Below, piece after piece: positions 39,601 through 47,949 of a DNA stretch of 64,000 nt (position 1 is its first letter; each line of letters starts with the position of its first letter). Made by a program: the position numbers and the translations under genes. Under the pieces are notes generated by a model. The model worked only from the letters and a program-made list of their open reading frames with translations, made no database searches and was not told the DNA's origin. The stretch is from G965279355 sp965279355. Its GTDB lineage: Bacteria; Pseudomonadota; Alphaproteobacteria; CACIAM-22H2. The stretch covers positions 2,356,001 through 2,420,000 of the forward strand of contig OZ257155.1 in assembly GCA_965279355.1 (NCBI GenBank). Direction: 5' to 3'.

Positions 39601-42600
39601 GAGATGTGCTGCCCGCCTTCAGGATATCGTCGCCGGCATTGCCCAGCACCGAACCGTCCGACACCAGGTCGTTCGCATCCACCGTGAAGGTCGTCGCCGC
39701 CGAGGCACCAGCCTCAATCACTTCAACGTTGGTCAGCGAGACCACGCTCAGGTCGATCCCCGTGCCGTTCGCCAGCAAGGTGTCCTTGCCGCTGCTGCCC
39801 GTGATCGTCCGCAGACCGTCAAGGTCAGCCTGATCCAGCGTGAATGTCGTGTCCGCCGTCGTGCCGGCCTTCAGGATCTCGATGCTCGACACCGTCGTGC
39901 TCGTCAGATCGATCGCCGCATCCTTCACCACCAGCGTATCCGCGATCGTCGTGCCGGCGCCAACGCCGAACACCGAACCGCCAGACGCCAGGTCCGCCGC
40001 GTCGACCGTGAAGGTCGTCGCCGTCGCACCACCCGCCTTCAGGAACTCAACGCTCGTCAGCTCCGTGCTCGACAGGTCCAGCGACGTGCTTGACGTCACC
40101 AGCGTGTCGTCGCCCGTGCTGCCCACCACCGAACCGTCCGACGCAAGGTCAGCCTGGTTCACCGTGAAGGTCGTCGCCGCGGACGCACCCGCCTGCAGCA
40201 CTTCGACGCTCGTCAGGGTCGTCGAGGCGAGATTGATCGCCGTGCCCGACACCGCCAGCGTATCCGTGCCCGTGCTGCCGCTCACCGAACCGTTCGACGC
40301 GAGGTCAGCCGTATCGACCGTGAAGGTCGTATCCGCAGACGCACCCGCCTTGATGTGCTCGACGCTCGACAGCGCCGTGCTCGACAGGTCGACCGCCGCG
40401 TCGTTCACGACCAGCGTGTCGCTGCCCGTGCTGCCCTGCACCGAGCCGCCCGAGGCCAGGTCCGCCGCGTCGACCGTGAAGGTCGTCGCAGAGGTCTTGC
40501 CGGCCTTCAGGATCTCGACGCTCGTCAGAACCGTGCTGCTCAGATCCAGAGCCGTGCCGTTCGCGACGAGAACGTCGTTCCCGCTGCTGCCGACCACCGA
40601 GCCGTCGGAGACCAGATCCGCCGTGTCGACCGTAAAGGTCGTCGCCGCCGACAGGCCGGCCTGCAGAACCTCGACGCCGGTCAGCGCCGTGCTCGACAGG
40701 TTCAGCTGCGTATCCGCGGCCACCAGCGTGTCCGTCCCCGAGCTGCCCACAACCGAACCCGCAGAGGCGAGATCAGACTGGTTCACCGTGAACGTCGTAT
40801 CCGCGACGTCGCCCGCCACCAGCACTTCGATGCTGGAGAGGGTCGTGCTGGAAAGATCGATGCCGGTCCCGTTGACCTGCAGCGTGTCCTTACCCGTGCT
40901 GCCGAACACCGAACCCGCCGAAGCAAGGTCCGCCGCGTCGACCGTGAAGGTCGTGTCCGCCGAGACGCCCGCCTTCAGGATCTCGACGCTGGTCAGCGCC
41001 GTGCTGGTCAGATCGATCGCCGCATCCTTCACCAGCAGCGTGTCTTTGCCGGTGCTGCCGATCACCGAACCGCCCGAGGCCAGGTCCGCCGCGTCGACCG
41101 TGAAGGTCGTCGCCGCCGACACACCAGCCTGCAGAACCTCGACGCTCGACAGCGTCGTGCTCGACAGGTCGAGCGCCGTGCCGCCCGCCTTCAGGATATC
41201 GTCGCCGGCATTGCCCAGCACCGAACCGCCCGACACCAGGTCGTTCGCGTCCACCGTGAAGGTCGTCGCCGCCGAGGCACCAGCCTCAATCACTTCAACG
41301 TTGGTCAGCGAGACCACGCTCAGGTCGATCCCCGTGCCGTTCGCCAGCAAGGTGTCCTTGCCGCTGCTGCCCGTGATCGTCCGCAGATTGTTCAGATCAG
41401 CCTGATCCAGCGTGAACGTCGTATCCGCCGTCGTGCCGGCCTTCAGGATCTCGATGCTCGACACCGTCGTGCTCGTCAGATCGATCGCCGCATCCTTCAC
41501 CACCAGCGTATCCGCGATCGTCGTGCCGGCGCCGACGCCGAACACCGAACCGCCCGACGCCAGGTCCGCCGCGTCGACCGTGAAGGTCGTCGCCGTCGCA
41601 CCACCGGCCTTGAGGAACTCAACGCTCGTCAGCTCCGTGCTCGACAGGTCCAGCGACGTGCTTGACGTCACCAGCGTGTCATCGCCCGTGCTGCCCACCA
41701 CCGAACCGTCCGACGCAAGGTCAGCCTGGTTCACCGTGAAGGTCGTCGCCGCGGACGCACCCGCCTGCAGCACTTCGACGCTCGTCAGGGTCGTCGAGGC
41801 GAGATTGATCGCCGTGCCCGACACCGTCAGCGTATCCGTGCCCGTGCTGCCGCTCACCGAACCGTTCGACGCGAGGTCAGCCGTATCGACTGTGAAGGTC
41901 GTATCCGCAGACGCACCCGCCTTGATGTGCTCGACGCTCGACAGCGCCGTGCTCGACAGGTCGACCGCCGCATCGTTCACCACCAGCGTGTCGCTGCCCG
42001 TGCTGCCCTGCACCGAACCGCCCGAGGCCAGGTCCGCCGCGTCGACCGTGAAGGTCGTCGCAGAGGTCTTGCCGGCCTTCAGGATCTCGACGCTCGTCAG
42101 AACCGTGCTCGTCAGATCGAAGCCCGTGCTCGAGGCAACGAGAATGTCATTCCCGCTGCTGCCGACCACCGAGCCGTCCGAAGCCAGGTCCGCCGAATCC
42201 ACCGTGAAGGTCGTCGCCGCCGACAGGCCGGCCTGCAGAACCTCGACGCCGGTCAGCGCCGTGCTCGACAGGTTCAGCTGCGTATCCGCAGCAACCAGCG
42301 TGTCCATACCCGAGCTGCCCACAACCGAGCCCGCCGAAGCGAGATCAGACTGGTTGACCGTGAACGTCGTGTCCGCGACGTCGCCCGCCACCAGCACTTC
42401 GATGCTGGAGAGGGTCGTGCTGGAAAGGTCGATGCCGGTCCCGTTGACCTGCAGCGTGTCCTTCACCGACGTACCCGCCGTGCCGATCACCGACCCGCCG
42501 GACACCAGGTCCGCCGCGTCGACCGTGAACGTCGTGCCTTCCGTCGAACTCGTCTTCAGGATCTCGATGCTGGTCAGCGCCGTGCTGGTCAGATCGATTG

Positions 42601-45600
42601 TCGAGTCTTTCACCAGCAGCGTGTCGCTGCCGGTGCTGCCGATCACCGAACCGCCCGAGGCCAGGTCCGCCGCGTCGACCGTGAAGGTCGTCGCAGAGGT
42701 CTTGCCCGCCTGCAGTACCTCGACGCTCGACAGCGTCGTGCTCGACAGGTCGAGCGCCGTGCCGCCCGCCTTCAGGATATCGTCGCCGGCATTGCCCAGC
42801 ACCGAACCGCCCGACACCAGGTCGTTCGCGTCCACCGTGAAGGTCGTCGCCGCCGAGGCACCAGCCTCAATCACTTCAACGTTGGTCAGCGAGACCACGC
42901 TCAGGTCGATCCCCGTGCCGTTCGCCAGCAAGGTGTCCTTGCCGCTGCTGCCCGTGATCGTCCGCAGACCGTCAAGGTCAGCCTGATCCAGCGTGAATGT
43001 CGTGTCCGCCGTCGTGCCGGCCTTCAGGATCTCGATGCTCGACACCGTCGTGCTCGTCAGATCGATCGCCGCATCCTTCACCACCAGCGTATCCGCGATC
43101 GTCGTGCCGGCGCCAACGCCGAACACCGAACCGCCAGACGCCAGGTCCGCCGCGTCGACCGTGAAGGTCGTCGCCGTCGCACCACCCGCCTTCAGGAACT
43201 CAACGCTCGTCAGCTCCGTGCTCGACAGGTCCAGCGACGTGCTTGACGTCACCAGCGTGTCGTCGCCCGTGCTGCCCACCACCGAACCGTCCGACGCAAG
43301 GTCAGCCTGGTTCACCGTGAAGGTCGTCGCCGCGGACGCACCCGCCTGCAGCACTTCGACGCTCGTCAGGGTCGTCGAGGCGAGATTGATCGCCGTGCCC
43401 GACACCGCCAGCGTATCCGTGCCCGTGCTGCCGCTCACCGAACCGTTCGACGCGAGGTCAGCCGTATCGACCGTGAAGGTCGTATCCGCAGACGCACCCG
43501 CCTTGATGTGCTCGACGCTCGACAGCGCCGTGCTCGACAGGTCGACCGCCGCGTCGTTCACGACCAGCGTGTCGCTGCCCGTGCTGCCCTGCACCGAGCC
43601 GCCCGAGGCCAGGTCCGCCGCGTCGACCGTGAAGGTCGTCGCAGAGGTCTTGCCGGCCTTCAGGATCTCGACGCTCGTCAGAACCGTGCTGCTCAGATCC
43701 AGAGCCGTGCCGTTCGCGACGAGAACGTCGTTCCCGCTGCTGCCGACCACCGAGCCGTCGGAGACCAGATCCGCCGTGTCGACCGTAAAGGTCGTCGCCG
43801 CCGACAGGCCGGCCTGCAGAACCTCGACGCCGGTCAGCGCCGTGCTCGACAGGTTCAGCTGCGTATCCGCGGCCACCAGCGTGTCCGTCCCCGAGCTGCC
43901 CACAACCGAACCCGCAGAGGCGAGATCAGACTGGTTCACCGTGAACGTCGTATCCGCGACGTCGCCCGCCACCAGCACTTCGATGCTGGAGAGGGTCGTG
44001 CTGGAAAGATCGATGCCGGTCCCGTTGACCTGCAGCGTGTCCTTACCCGTGCTGCCGAACACCGAACCCGCCGAAGCAAGGTCCGCCGCGTCGACCGTGA
44101 AGGTCGTGTCCGCCGAGACGCCCGCCTTCAGGATCTCGACGCTGGTCAGCGCCGTGCTGGTCAGATCGATCGCCGCATCCTTCACCAGCAGCGTGTCTTT
44201 GCCGGTGCTGCCGATCACCGAACCGCCCGAGGCCAGGTCCGCCGCGTCGACCGTGAAGGTCGTCGCCGCCGACACACCAGCCTGCAGAACCTCGACGCTC
44301 GACAGCGTCGTGCTCGACAGGTCGAGCGCCGTGCCGCCCGCCTTCAGGATATCGTCGCCGGCATTGCCCAGCACCGAACCGCCCGACACCAGGTCGTTCG
44401 CGTCCACCGTGAAGGTCGTCGCCGCCGAGGCACCAGCCTCAATCACTTCAACGTTGGTCAGCGAGACCACGCTCAGGTCGATCCCCGTGCCGTTCGCCAG
44501 CAAGGTGTCCTTGCCGCTGCTGCCCGTGATCGTCCGCAGATTGTTCAGATCAGCCTGATCCAGCGTGAACGTCGTATCCGCCGTCGTGCCGGCCTTCAGG
44601 ATCTCGATGCTCGACACCGTCGTGCTCGTCAGATCGATCGCCGCATCCTTCACCACCAGCGTATCCGCGATCGTCGTGCCGGCGCCGACGCCGAACACCG
44701 AACCGCCCGACGCCAGGTCCGCCGCGTCGACCGTGAAGGTCGTCGCCGTCGCACCACCGGCCTTGAGGAACTCAACGCTCGTCAGCTCCGTGCTCGACAG
44801 GTCCAGCGACGTGCTTGACGTCACCAGCGTGTCATCGCCCGTGCTGCCCACCACCGAACCGTCCGACGCAAGGTCAGCCTGGTTCACCGTGAAGGTCGTC
44901 GCCGCGGACGCACCCGCCTGCAGCACTTCGACGCTCGTCAGGGTCGTCGAGGCGAGATTGATCGCCGTGCCCGACACCGTCAGCGTATCCGTGCCCGTGC
45001 TGCCGCTCACCGAACCGTTCGACGCGAGGTCAGCCGTATCGACTGTGAAGGTCGTATCCGCAGACGCACCCGCCTTGATGTGCTCGACGCTCGACAGCGC
45101 CGTGCTCGACAGGTCGACCGCCGCATCGTTCACCACCAGCGTGTCGCTGCCCGTGCTGCCCTGCACCGAACCGCCCGAGGCCAGGTCCGCCGCGTCGACC
45201 GTGAAGGTCGTCGCAGAGGTCTTGCCGGCCTTCAGGATCTCGACGCTCGTCAGAACCGTGCTCGTCAGATCGAAGCCCGTGCTCGAGGCAACGAGAATGT
45301 CATTCCCGCTGCTGCCGACCACCGAGCCGTCCGAAGCCAGGTCCGCCGAATCCACCGTGAAGGTCGTCGCCGCCGACAGGCCGGCCTGCAGAACCTCGAC
45401 GCCGGTCAGCGCCGTGCTCGACAGGTTCAGCTGCGTATCCGCAGCAACCAGCGTATCCATCCCCGAGCTGCCCACAACCGAGCCGGACGCATAGAGGTCG
45501 GCTTGATTAACCGTGAATTTTGTATCCGCGACATTGCCGGCAACAAGGACGTCGATAGCCGACAGTGTGGTGCTGGAGAGGTCGATCGAGGTCCCGTTGA

Positions 45601-47572
45601 CCTGCAGTGTGTCCTTGACCGACGTGCCGGACGCGCCGACCACCTGACCACCGGACACCAGGTCCGCCGCGTCGACGATGAACGTCGTGCCGTTCGTGTT
45701 GGAAGAACCGACCTTCAGAATCTCGACACTGGTCAGCGTCGTGCTCGTCAGATCGACAGCGGAATCCTTGAAAATAAGAGTGTCGTTGCCCGTGCTGCCG
45801 ACAACCGAGCCATCCGAAGCCAGATCGGCCTGGTCGACGGTGAAGGAGGTCAGCGCCTTTCCGGCCTTCAGAATTTCGACGCTGGTGAGCTCCGTGTTCG
45901 ACAGGTCGACCGCAGCGGTGGCTGTCTGAAGCGTGTCGTTGCCGGTGCTGCCGACCACCGAACCGCCGGACAGAAGATCAGCCGTATCGACGGTAAAGGT
46001 CGTATCGGCGGAGACGCCGGCCGCGATGATTTCGACGCCGGACAGGGTCGTGCTCGCGAGATTGAGAGCGGTGCCCGTCGCCTGAATCGTATCGGTGCCG
46101 GAGCTACCGAAGACCGAACCGCCCGACGCGAGATCGGCCGAATCGACCGTGAAGGTCGTATCGGCGCTGGAGCCGGCTTGGATACGTTCGATTGTCGTCA
46201 GTGTGGTGCTGGAAAGATCGACCGCCGTGCTGGCAACCTTCAGCGTGTCCGCGCCGGCTCCGCCGATCACCGAACCGCCCGAGACGAGGTCGTCCGAATC
46301 GACAGTGAGAGTCGTCGCCGCGGCCGCGCCACGCAGGATTTCGATACTGCTCAGCGTCGTGCTGGTGAGATCGAGACTCGTGCTGCCGGCCTGCAGTGTG
46401 TCGTTGCCGCTGCTGCCAACCACCGAACCGTCGGACGCAAGGTCCGCCGTGTTGACAGTAAAGGTCGTGGCGGCGGAAGCGCCGGCCTGAAGAATCTCAA
46501 CGTCGCTGAGTGTCGTGCTGGCAAGATTGAGCGAGACGGATTTGGCGACGAGAGTGTCGGTACCGCTGCTGCCGGTCACCGAGCCGTTGGACAGCAGGTC
46601 GGCCTGGTCAATCGTGAAAGTCGTGTCAGCGGATGCGCCCGCCTTGATGTGCTCAACGCTGGTCAGCGCCGTGCTCGTCAGATCGACCGATGTCGACTGA
46701 ACGGCAAGGATATCCGCGCCGGAACTGCCGACAACCTGGCCGCTGGATGCGAGATCGGAACCGTCGACAGTAAATGTGGTGGCGGTGGAGAGGCCCGCTC
46801 TCAGCACTTCAACGCTGTTGAGCGTCGTGCTGGTGACGTCGAAATCGGTCGTGGCCTTGATGACCAGGGTATCGGACGCGGTATTGCCGAGGACGAAGCC
46901 GCCGGAAACGAGATCCGAGGAATCGACAGTGAATGTCGTCGGGGAGGCGAGACCGGCGCGGATGGTTTCAACGCTGACGAGCGTCGTGCTGGTCAAATCG
47001 AGCGAGGCATTCTTGGTCTGGAGCGAATCGCTGCCTGCACCGCCTTCAACCGTGCCGCCGCTGGCGAGATCGGCCTGGTTGACGCGGAATGTCGTATCGG
47101 CCGAGGCGCCGGCCTTGATGACTTCAATGCTGGTAAGGGTGGCGCTGCCGAGATCGAGATTGGTGCCGGCGGCAAGGACGATGTCCGTGCCGCTGCTGCC
47201 GACGACCGAGAGAACACCGGCGAGATCGGCTGAGTCGAGGGTGAACGTCGTTGCGGAGGCGCTGCCCGCGACGAGTTTTTCGGTGTTCTGAAGGACGGTC
47301 GAGCTCAGATCGAAATCCGTGCCGCCATATTTCAGCTGATCAACCCCGGTCCCGAGATTGATATTTCCGCCAGCGGGGAGGCTGAGGGCTGTGACGTTGT
47401 CGATACCGGTGCCGCCGAGCACCACTTCGACATTGTCGATCGTAGTGTTGTTCGTCGCGTTGGGCAGGAACAGCGTATCGAAGCCGCCTGCGAGATCGAC
47501 GGTGAAATTCGTCTGCGACGACGTAAGGAAAACGGTATCCGCGCCAGCGGTTCCGGACAGATCGACAGCCAT
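33665..47572 (-). CDS. Giant 4635-residue beta-strand-repeat protein, probable type I secretion substrate
   Basis: The protein has no signal peptide (MAVDLSGTAGADTVFL) and is built almost wholly of a ~52-residue repeat, consensus DLTSTTLSSVEVLKAG...ATTFTVDAADLASGGSV.GSTG.DTLVV. Each repeat has one RTX-like G.xGxDxL motif. By length there are about 84 repeats. It is extremely rich in Ser, Thr, Asp, Ala, Gly and Val; I found no Cys and few Pro, Trp or His. A non-repetitive C-terminus of ~140 residues ends LLSSDFIVS, like uncleaved type I signals. The start has GGGGA seven nt upstream. It leads the operon with OGT, ABC, fusion and methyltransferase genes. I infer an S-layer or giant adhesin. Confidence 0.9.
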   Translation of the reverse strand: MAVDLSGTAGADTVFLTSSQTNFTVDLAGGFDTLFLPNATNNTTIDNVEVVLGGTGIDNVTALSLPAGGNINLGTGVDQLKYGGTDFDLSSTVLQNTEKLVAGSASATTFTLDSADLAGVLSVVGSSGTDIVLAAGTNLDLGSATLTSIEVIKAGASADTTFRVNQADLASGGTVEGGAGSDSLQTKNASLDLTSTTLVSVETIRAGLASPTTFTVDSSDLVSGGFVLGNTASDTLVIKATTDFDVTSTTLNSVEVLRAGLSTATTFTVDGSDLASSGQVVGSSGADILAVQSTSVDLTSTALTSVEHIKAGASADTTFTIDQADLLSNGSVTGSSGTDTLVAKSVSLNLASTTLSDVEILQAGASAATTFTVNTADLASDGSVVGSSGNDTLQAGSTSLDLTSTTLSSIEILRGAAAATTLTVDSDDLVSGGSVIGGAGADTLKVASTAVDLSSTTLTTIERIQAGSSADTTFTVDSADLASGGSVFGSSGTDTIQATGTALNLASTTLSGVEIIAAGVSADTTFTVDTADLLSGGSVVGSTGNDTLQTATAAVDLSNTELTSVEILKAGKALTSFTVDQADLASDGSVVGSTGNDTLIFKDSAVDLTSTTLTSVEILKVGSSNTNGTTFIVDAADLVSGGQVVGASGTSVKDTLQVNGTSIDLSSTTLSAIDVLVAGNVADTKFTVNQADLYASGSVVGSSGMDTLVAADTQLNLSSTALTGVEVLQAGLSAATTFTVDSADLASDGSVVGSSGNDILVASSTGFDLTSTVLTSVEILKAGKTSATTFTVDAADLASGGSVQGSTGSDTLVVNDAAVDLSSTALSSVEHIKAGASADTTFTVDTADLASNGSVSGSTGTDTLTVSGTAINLASTTLTSVEVLQAGASAATTFTVNQADLASDGSVVGSTGDDTLVTSSTSLDLSSTELTSVEFLKAGGATATTFTVDAADLASGGSVFGVGAGTTIADTLVVKDAAIDLTSTTVSSIEILKAGTTADTTFTLDQADLNNLRTITGSSGKDTLLANGTGIDLSVVSLTNVEVIEAGASAATTFTVDANDLVSGGSVLGNAGDDILKAGGTALDLSSTTLSSVEVLQAGVSAATTFTVDAADLASGGSVIGSTGKDTLLVKDAAIDLTSTALTSVEILKAGVSADTTFTVDAADLASAGSVFGSTGKDTLQVNGTGIDLSSTTLSSIEVLVAGDVADTTFTVNQSDLASAGSVVGSSGTDTLVAADTQLNLSSTALTGVEVLQAGLSAATTFTVDTADLVSDGSVVGSSGNDVLVANGTALDLSSTVLTSVEILKAGKTSATTFTVDAADLASGGSVQGSTGSDTLVVNDAAVDLSSTALSSVEHIKAGASADTTFTVDTADLASNGSVSGSTGTDTLAVSGTAINLASTTLTSVEVLQAGASAATTFTVNQADLASDGSVVGSTGDDTLVTSSTSLDLSSTELTSVEFLKAGGATATTFTVDAADLASGGSVFGVGAGTTIADTLVVKDAAIDLTSTTVSSIEILKAGTTADTTFTLDQADLDGLRTITGSSGKDTLLANGTGIDLSVVSLTNVEVIEAGASAATTFTVDANDLVSGGSVLGNAGDDILKAGGTALDLSSTTLSSVEVLQAGKTSATTFTVDAADLASGGSVIGSTGSDTLLVKDSTIDLTSTALTSIEILKTSSTEGTTFTVDAADLVSGGSVIGTAGTSVKDTLQVNGTGIDLSSTTLSSIEVLVAGDVADTTFTVNQSDLASAGSVVGSSGMDTLVAADTQLNLSSTALTGVEVLQAGLSAATTFTVDSADLASDGSVVGSSGNDILVASSTGFDLTSTVLTSVEILKAGKTSATTFTVDAADLASGGSVQGSTGSDTLVVNDAAVDLSSTALSSVEHIKAGASADTTFTVDTADLASNGSVSGSTGTDTLTVSGTAINLASTTLTSVEVLQAGASAATTFTVNQADLASDGSVVGSTGDDTLVTSSTSLDLSSTELTSVEFLKAGGATATTFTVDAADLASGGSVFGVGAGTTIADTLVVKDAAIDLTSTTVSSIEILKAGTTADTTFTLDQADLNNLRTITGSSGKDTLLANGTGIDLSVVSLTNVEVIEAGASAATTFTVDANDLVSGGSVLGNAGDDILKAGGTALDLSSTTLSSVEVLQAGVSAATTFTVDAADLASGGSVIGSTGKDTLLVKDAAIDLTSTALTSVEILKAGVSADTTFTVDAADLASAGSVFGSTGKDTLQVNGTGIDLSSTTLSSIEVLVAGDVADTTFTVNQSDLASAGSVVGSSGTDTLVAADTQLNLSSTALTGVEVLQAGLSAATTFTVDTADLVSDGSVVGSSGNDVLVANGTALDLSSTVLTSVEILKAGKTSATTFTVDAADLASGGSVQGSTGSDTLVVNDAAVDLSSTALSSVEHIKAGASADTTFTVDTADLASNGSVSGSTGTDTLAVSGTAINLASTTLTSVEVLQAGASAATTFTVNQADLASDGSVVGSTGDDTLVTSSTSLDLSSTELTSVEFLKAGGATATTFTVDAADLASGGSVFGVGAGTTIADTLVVKDAAIDLTSTTVSSIEILKAGTTADTTFTLDQADLDGLRTITGSSGKDTLLANGTGIDLSVVSLTNVEVIEAGASAATTFTVDANDLVSDGSVLGNAGDDILKAGSTSLNLTSTTLSSVEVLQAGKTTSTTFTVNADDLASGGSVIGSAGTASASDVLLVADSTVDLTSTTLTSIEILKTSSTEGTTFTVDAADLVSGGQVIGTAGTSVKDTLQVNGTSIDLSSTTLSSIEVLVAGDVADTTFTVNQADLATAGSVLGSSGTDTLVAADTQLNLSSTALTGVEVLQAGLSAATTFTVDSADLASDGSVVGSSGNDILVASSTGFDLTSTVLTSVEILKAGKTSATTFTVDAADLASGGSVFGSTASDTLVVNDAAVDLSSTTLSSVEHIKAGASADTTFTVDTADLASAGSVSGSTGTDTLAVSGTAINLASTTLTSVEVLQAGASAATTFTVNQADLASDGSVVGSTGDDTLVTAGTELNLSSTELTSVEFLKAGGATATTFTVDAADLASGGSVFGVGAGTTIADTLVVKDAAIDLTSTTVSSIEILKAGTTADTTFTLDQADLNNLRTITGSSGKDTLLANGTGIDLSVVSLTNVEVIEAGASAATTFTVDANDLVSDGSVLGNAGDDILKAGGTALDLSSTTLSSVEVLQAGKTSATTFTVNADDLASGGSVIGSTGSDTLLVKDSTVDLTSTALTSIEILKTSSTEGTTFTVDAADLVSGGSVIGTAGTSVKDTLQVNGTGIDLSSTTLSSIEVLVAGDVADTTFTVNQSDLASAGSVVGSSGTDTLVAADTQLNLSSTALTGVEVLQAGLSAATTFTVDTADLVSDGSVVGSSGNDVLVANGTALDLSSTVLTSVEILKAGKTSATTFTVDAADLASGGSVQGNTGKDTLQVNDVAIDLSSTTLSSIDVLAAGATGDTTFTVDASDLASAGSVLGNAGIDTLKILATTSINLASTTLSSIEVLEAGVSAATTFTVNQNDLASDGSVVGSTGDDTLVSMTTTLDLSTTALTSVEVLKAGSALATTFTVDADDLASGGSVAGSTGIDTLIVKDAAIDLSSTALTSVEVLKAGVSADTTFTVDQADLAASGSVIGSAGTDTLVAMGTQLNLASTVLTSIEVLQAGSTSDTTFTVDTADLASAGSVLGSSGTDTLVAATTSVDLSSTTLTDIEVLKAGKTTSSTFTVDAADLASGGSVIGSAGTGSASDMLLVKDSTIDLTSTTLTSIEILKTSSTEGTTFTVDAADLVSGGQVIGTAGTSVKDTLQVNGTGINLSSTTLSSIEVLVAGDVADTTFTVNQSDLASAGSVLGSSGTDTLVAADTQLNLSSTALTGVEVLQAGLSAATTFTVDAADLVSDGSVVGSSGNDILVASSTGFDLTSTVLTSVEVLKAGKTSATTFTVDAADLASGGSVFGSTGSDTLVVTDAAIDLSSTTLSSVDILKAGTTGATTFTLDQADLASAGSVQGDAATDVLKAAGTQLNLASTTLTSIEVLEAGTSAATTFTVDTADLASDGSVLGSTGADTLAAGGTSLNLTSTVLTSVEILKAAKTTATTFTVDAADLASDGSVMGSSGNDTLTVVDAAVDLTSTTLTSVEILKAGVSADTTFTVDQADLASAGSVMGSTGADTLKVSGTQLHLGSTVLSSIEILEAGASAATTFVLDTADLASAGSVLGTANDDTIKAATTAIDLSSSTISSIEILQAGISAATTFTIDALDLASDGSVIGSTGNDTLAVRGTEIDLTSSTLTSIEILKAATTSSTTFTVDVADLVSGGSVMGSSGTDVLQVNDATIDLTSTSLTSVDVLRAGASADTTFTVDQGDLASGGFIIGNTGSDTLVANQTSIDLRSTTTVSIETLQAASAGTSSTVFTVNQEDLAFGGSVLGSANGADKLLAGGTQLDLSMTTLSGIEILASGTSATTFTIDDDGVGTAQGLSVAVQLTSSTSAADTFVFIAGYAQTYTNDGTIDDTTIDITNWNSTDTIDVSGLATNGVAIFQTAAANNTLLNALNGNAGPATLKEAVDAIAGNFDGTSNSVVTAFQYGADTYVLVDNGASGGGAGASDVLIKLTGTTSTNLLSSDFIVS
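33995..47400 (-). repeat. Array of ~156-bp coding repeats (about 84 units)
   Basis: The coding sequence repeats every ~156 bp (52 codons), with 3-12 nt insertions in some units (for example the VGAGTTIAD and TSSTEGTT variants). Units near both ends of the gene are diverged; those in the middle are nearly identical. A higher-order period of about 1572-1593 bp (ten units) is visible from an anchor sequence recurring near 38270, 39863, 41435, 43016 and 44588. Confidence 0.9.
39677..45452 (-). repeat. Tandem 3153-bp super-repeat, second copy partial
   Basis: The block 39677-42299 recurs at 42830-45452, an offset of 3153 bp. Every stretch I compared was identical, including rare shared variants such as gactgtgaag at 41888 and 45041. 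Identity breaks at 39676/42829 (gcA versus gcG) and near 42300/45453. Each full super-unit holds twenty 52-codon repeats. This points to a recent unequal-crossover duplication inside the giant gene. Confidence 0.85.
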
Positions 47573-47949
47573 GAGAATCCCCGTACGATTTTTCTATCAG
47601 ACGACCAAGTCGCCAAAAATGCCTTTGGTGGTTCTACCTAGGGCATCACATTCGCTAACACGGGAAATTCAGAACAGCAAGCGATGACATAAGGTTAACA
47701 GCGGGTTAAGCCGCATCTGGCGCGCTTTCACGACAGTCCCGCATCGCACAAACCAGCAAATTTGCTGACGAATTTGAGGTCGCTTAAATTGTATTTAATT
47801 TGAATCGGTCTAAAGAAAAATTTATGACGACGCGTCGACGAGCAAATTCGGGGCTGTTCCAGCCACAAAAAGGCTATTTTTGGGGGCGGAATCGCGGCGC
47901 TCTTCGCCTGAAACCGAGCGAAGATCCACAAGATGTTGATTTGTATTGT
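47573..47949 (-). promoter_or_regulatory. Upstream region of the giant repeat gene (AT-rich, probable promoter)
   Basis: This 377-nt gap between the RraA-family gene and the giant gene holds no coding sequence I can support. It is unusually AT-rich around 47755-47830. A TACAAT hexamer on the minus strand (47788-47793) could be a -10 box with a weak TTTAGA at 47809-47814, 15 nt upstream. The resulting leader would be over 200 nt, as known for some S-layer transcripts. The promoter assignment is tentative. Confidence 0.4.

Noticed and set aside
38247..47233. Long plus-strand open frames (309-717 codons) opposite the giant gene
   Set aside because: They repeat with the same period as the minus-strand repeats, give low-complexity peptides and have no ribosome sites; they are by-products of the repeat on the coding strand.
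33995..47400. CRISPR-like or satellite DNA because of the regular repetition
   Set aside because: The period is exactly codon-based (156 bp with insertions in multiples of three), variation is mostly silent or conservative, and one frame is open over 13.9 kb.
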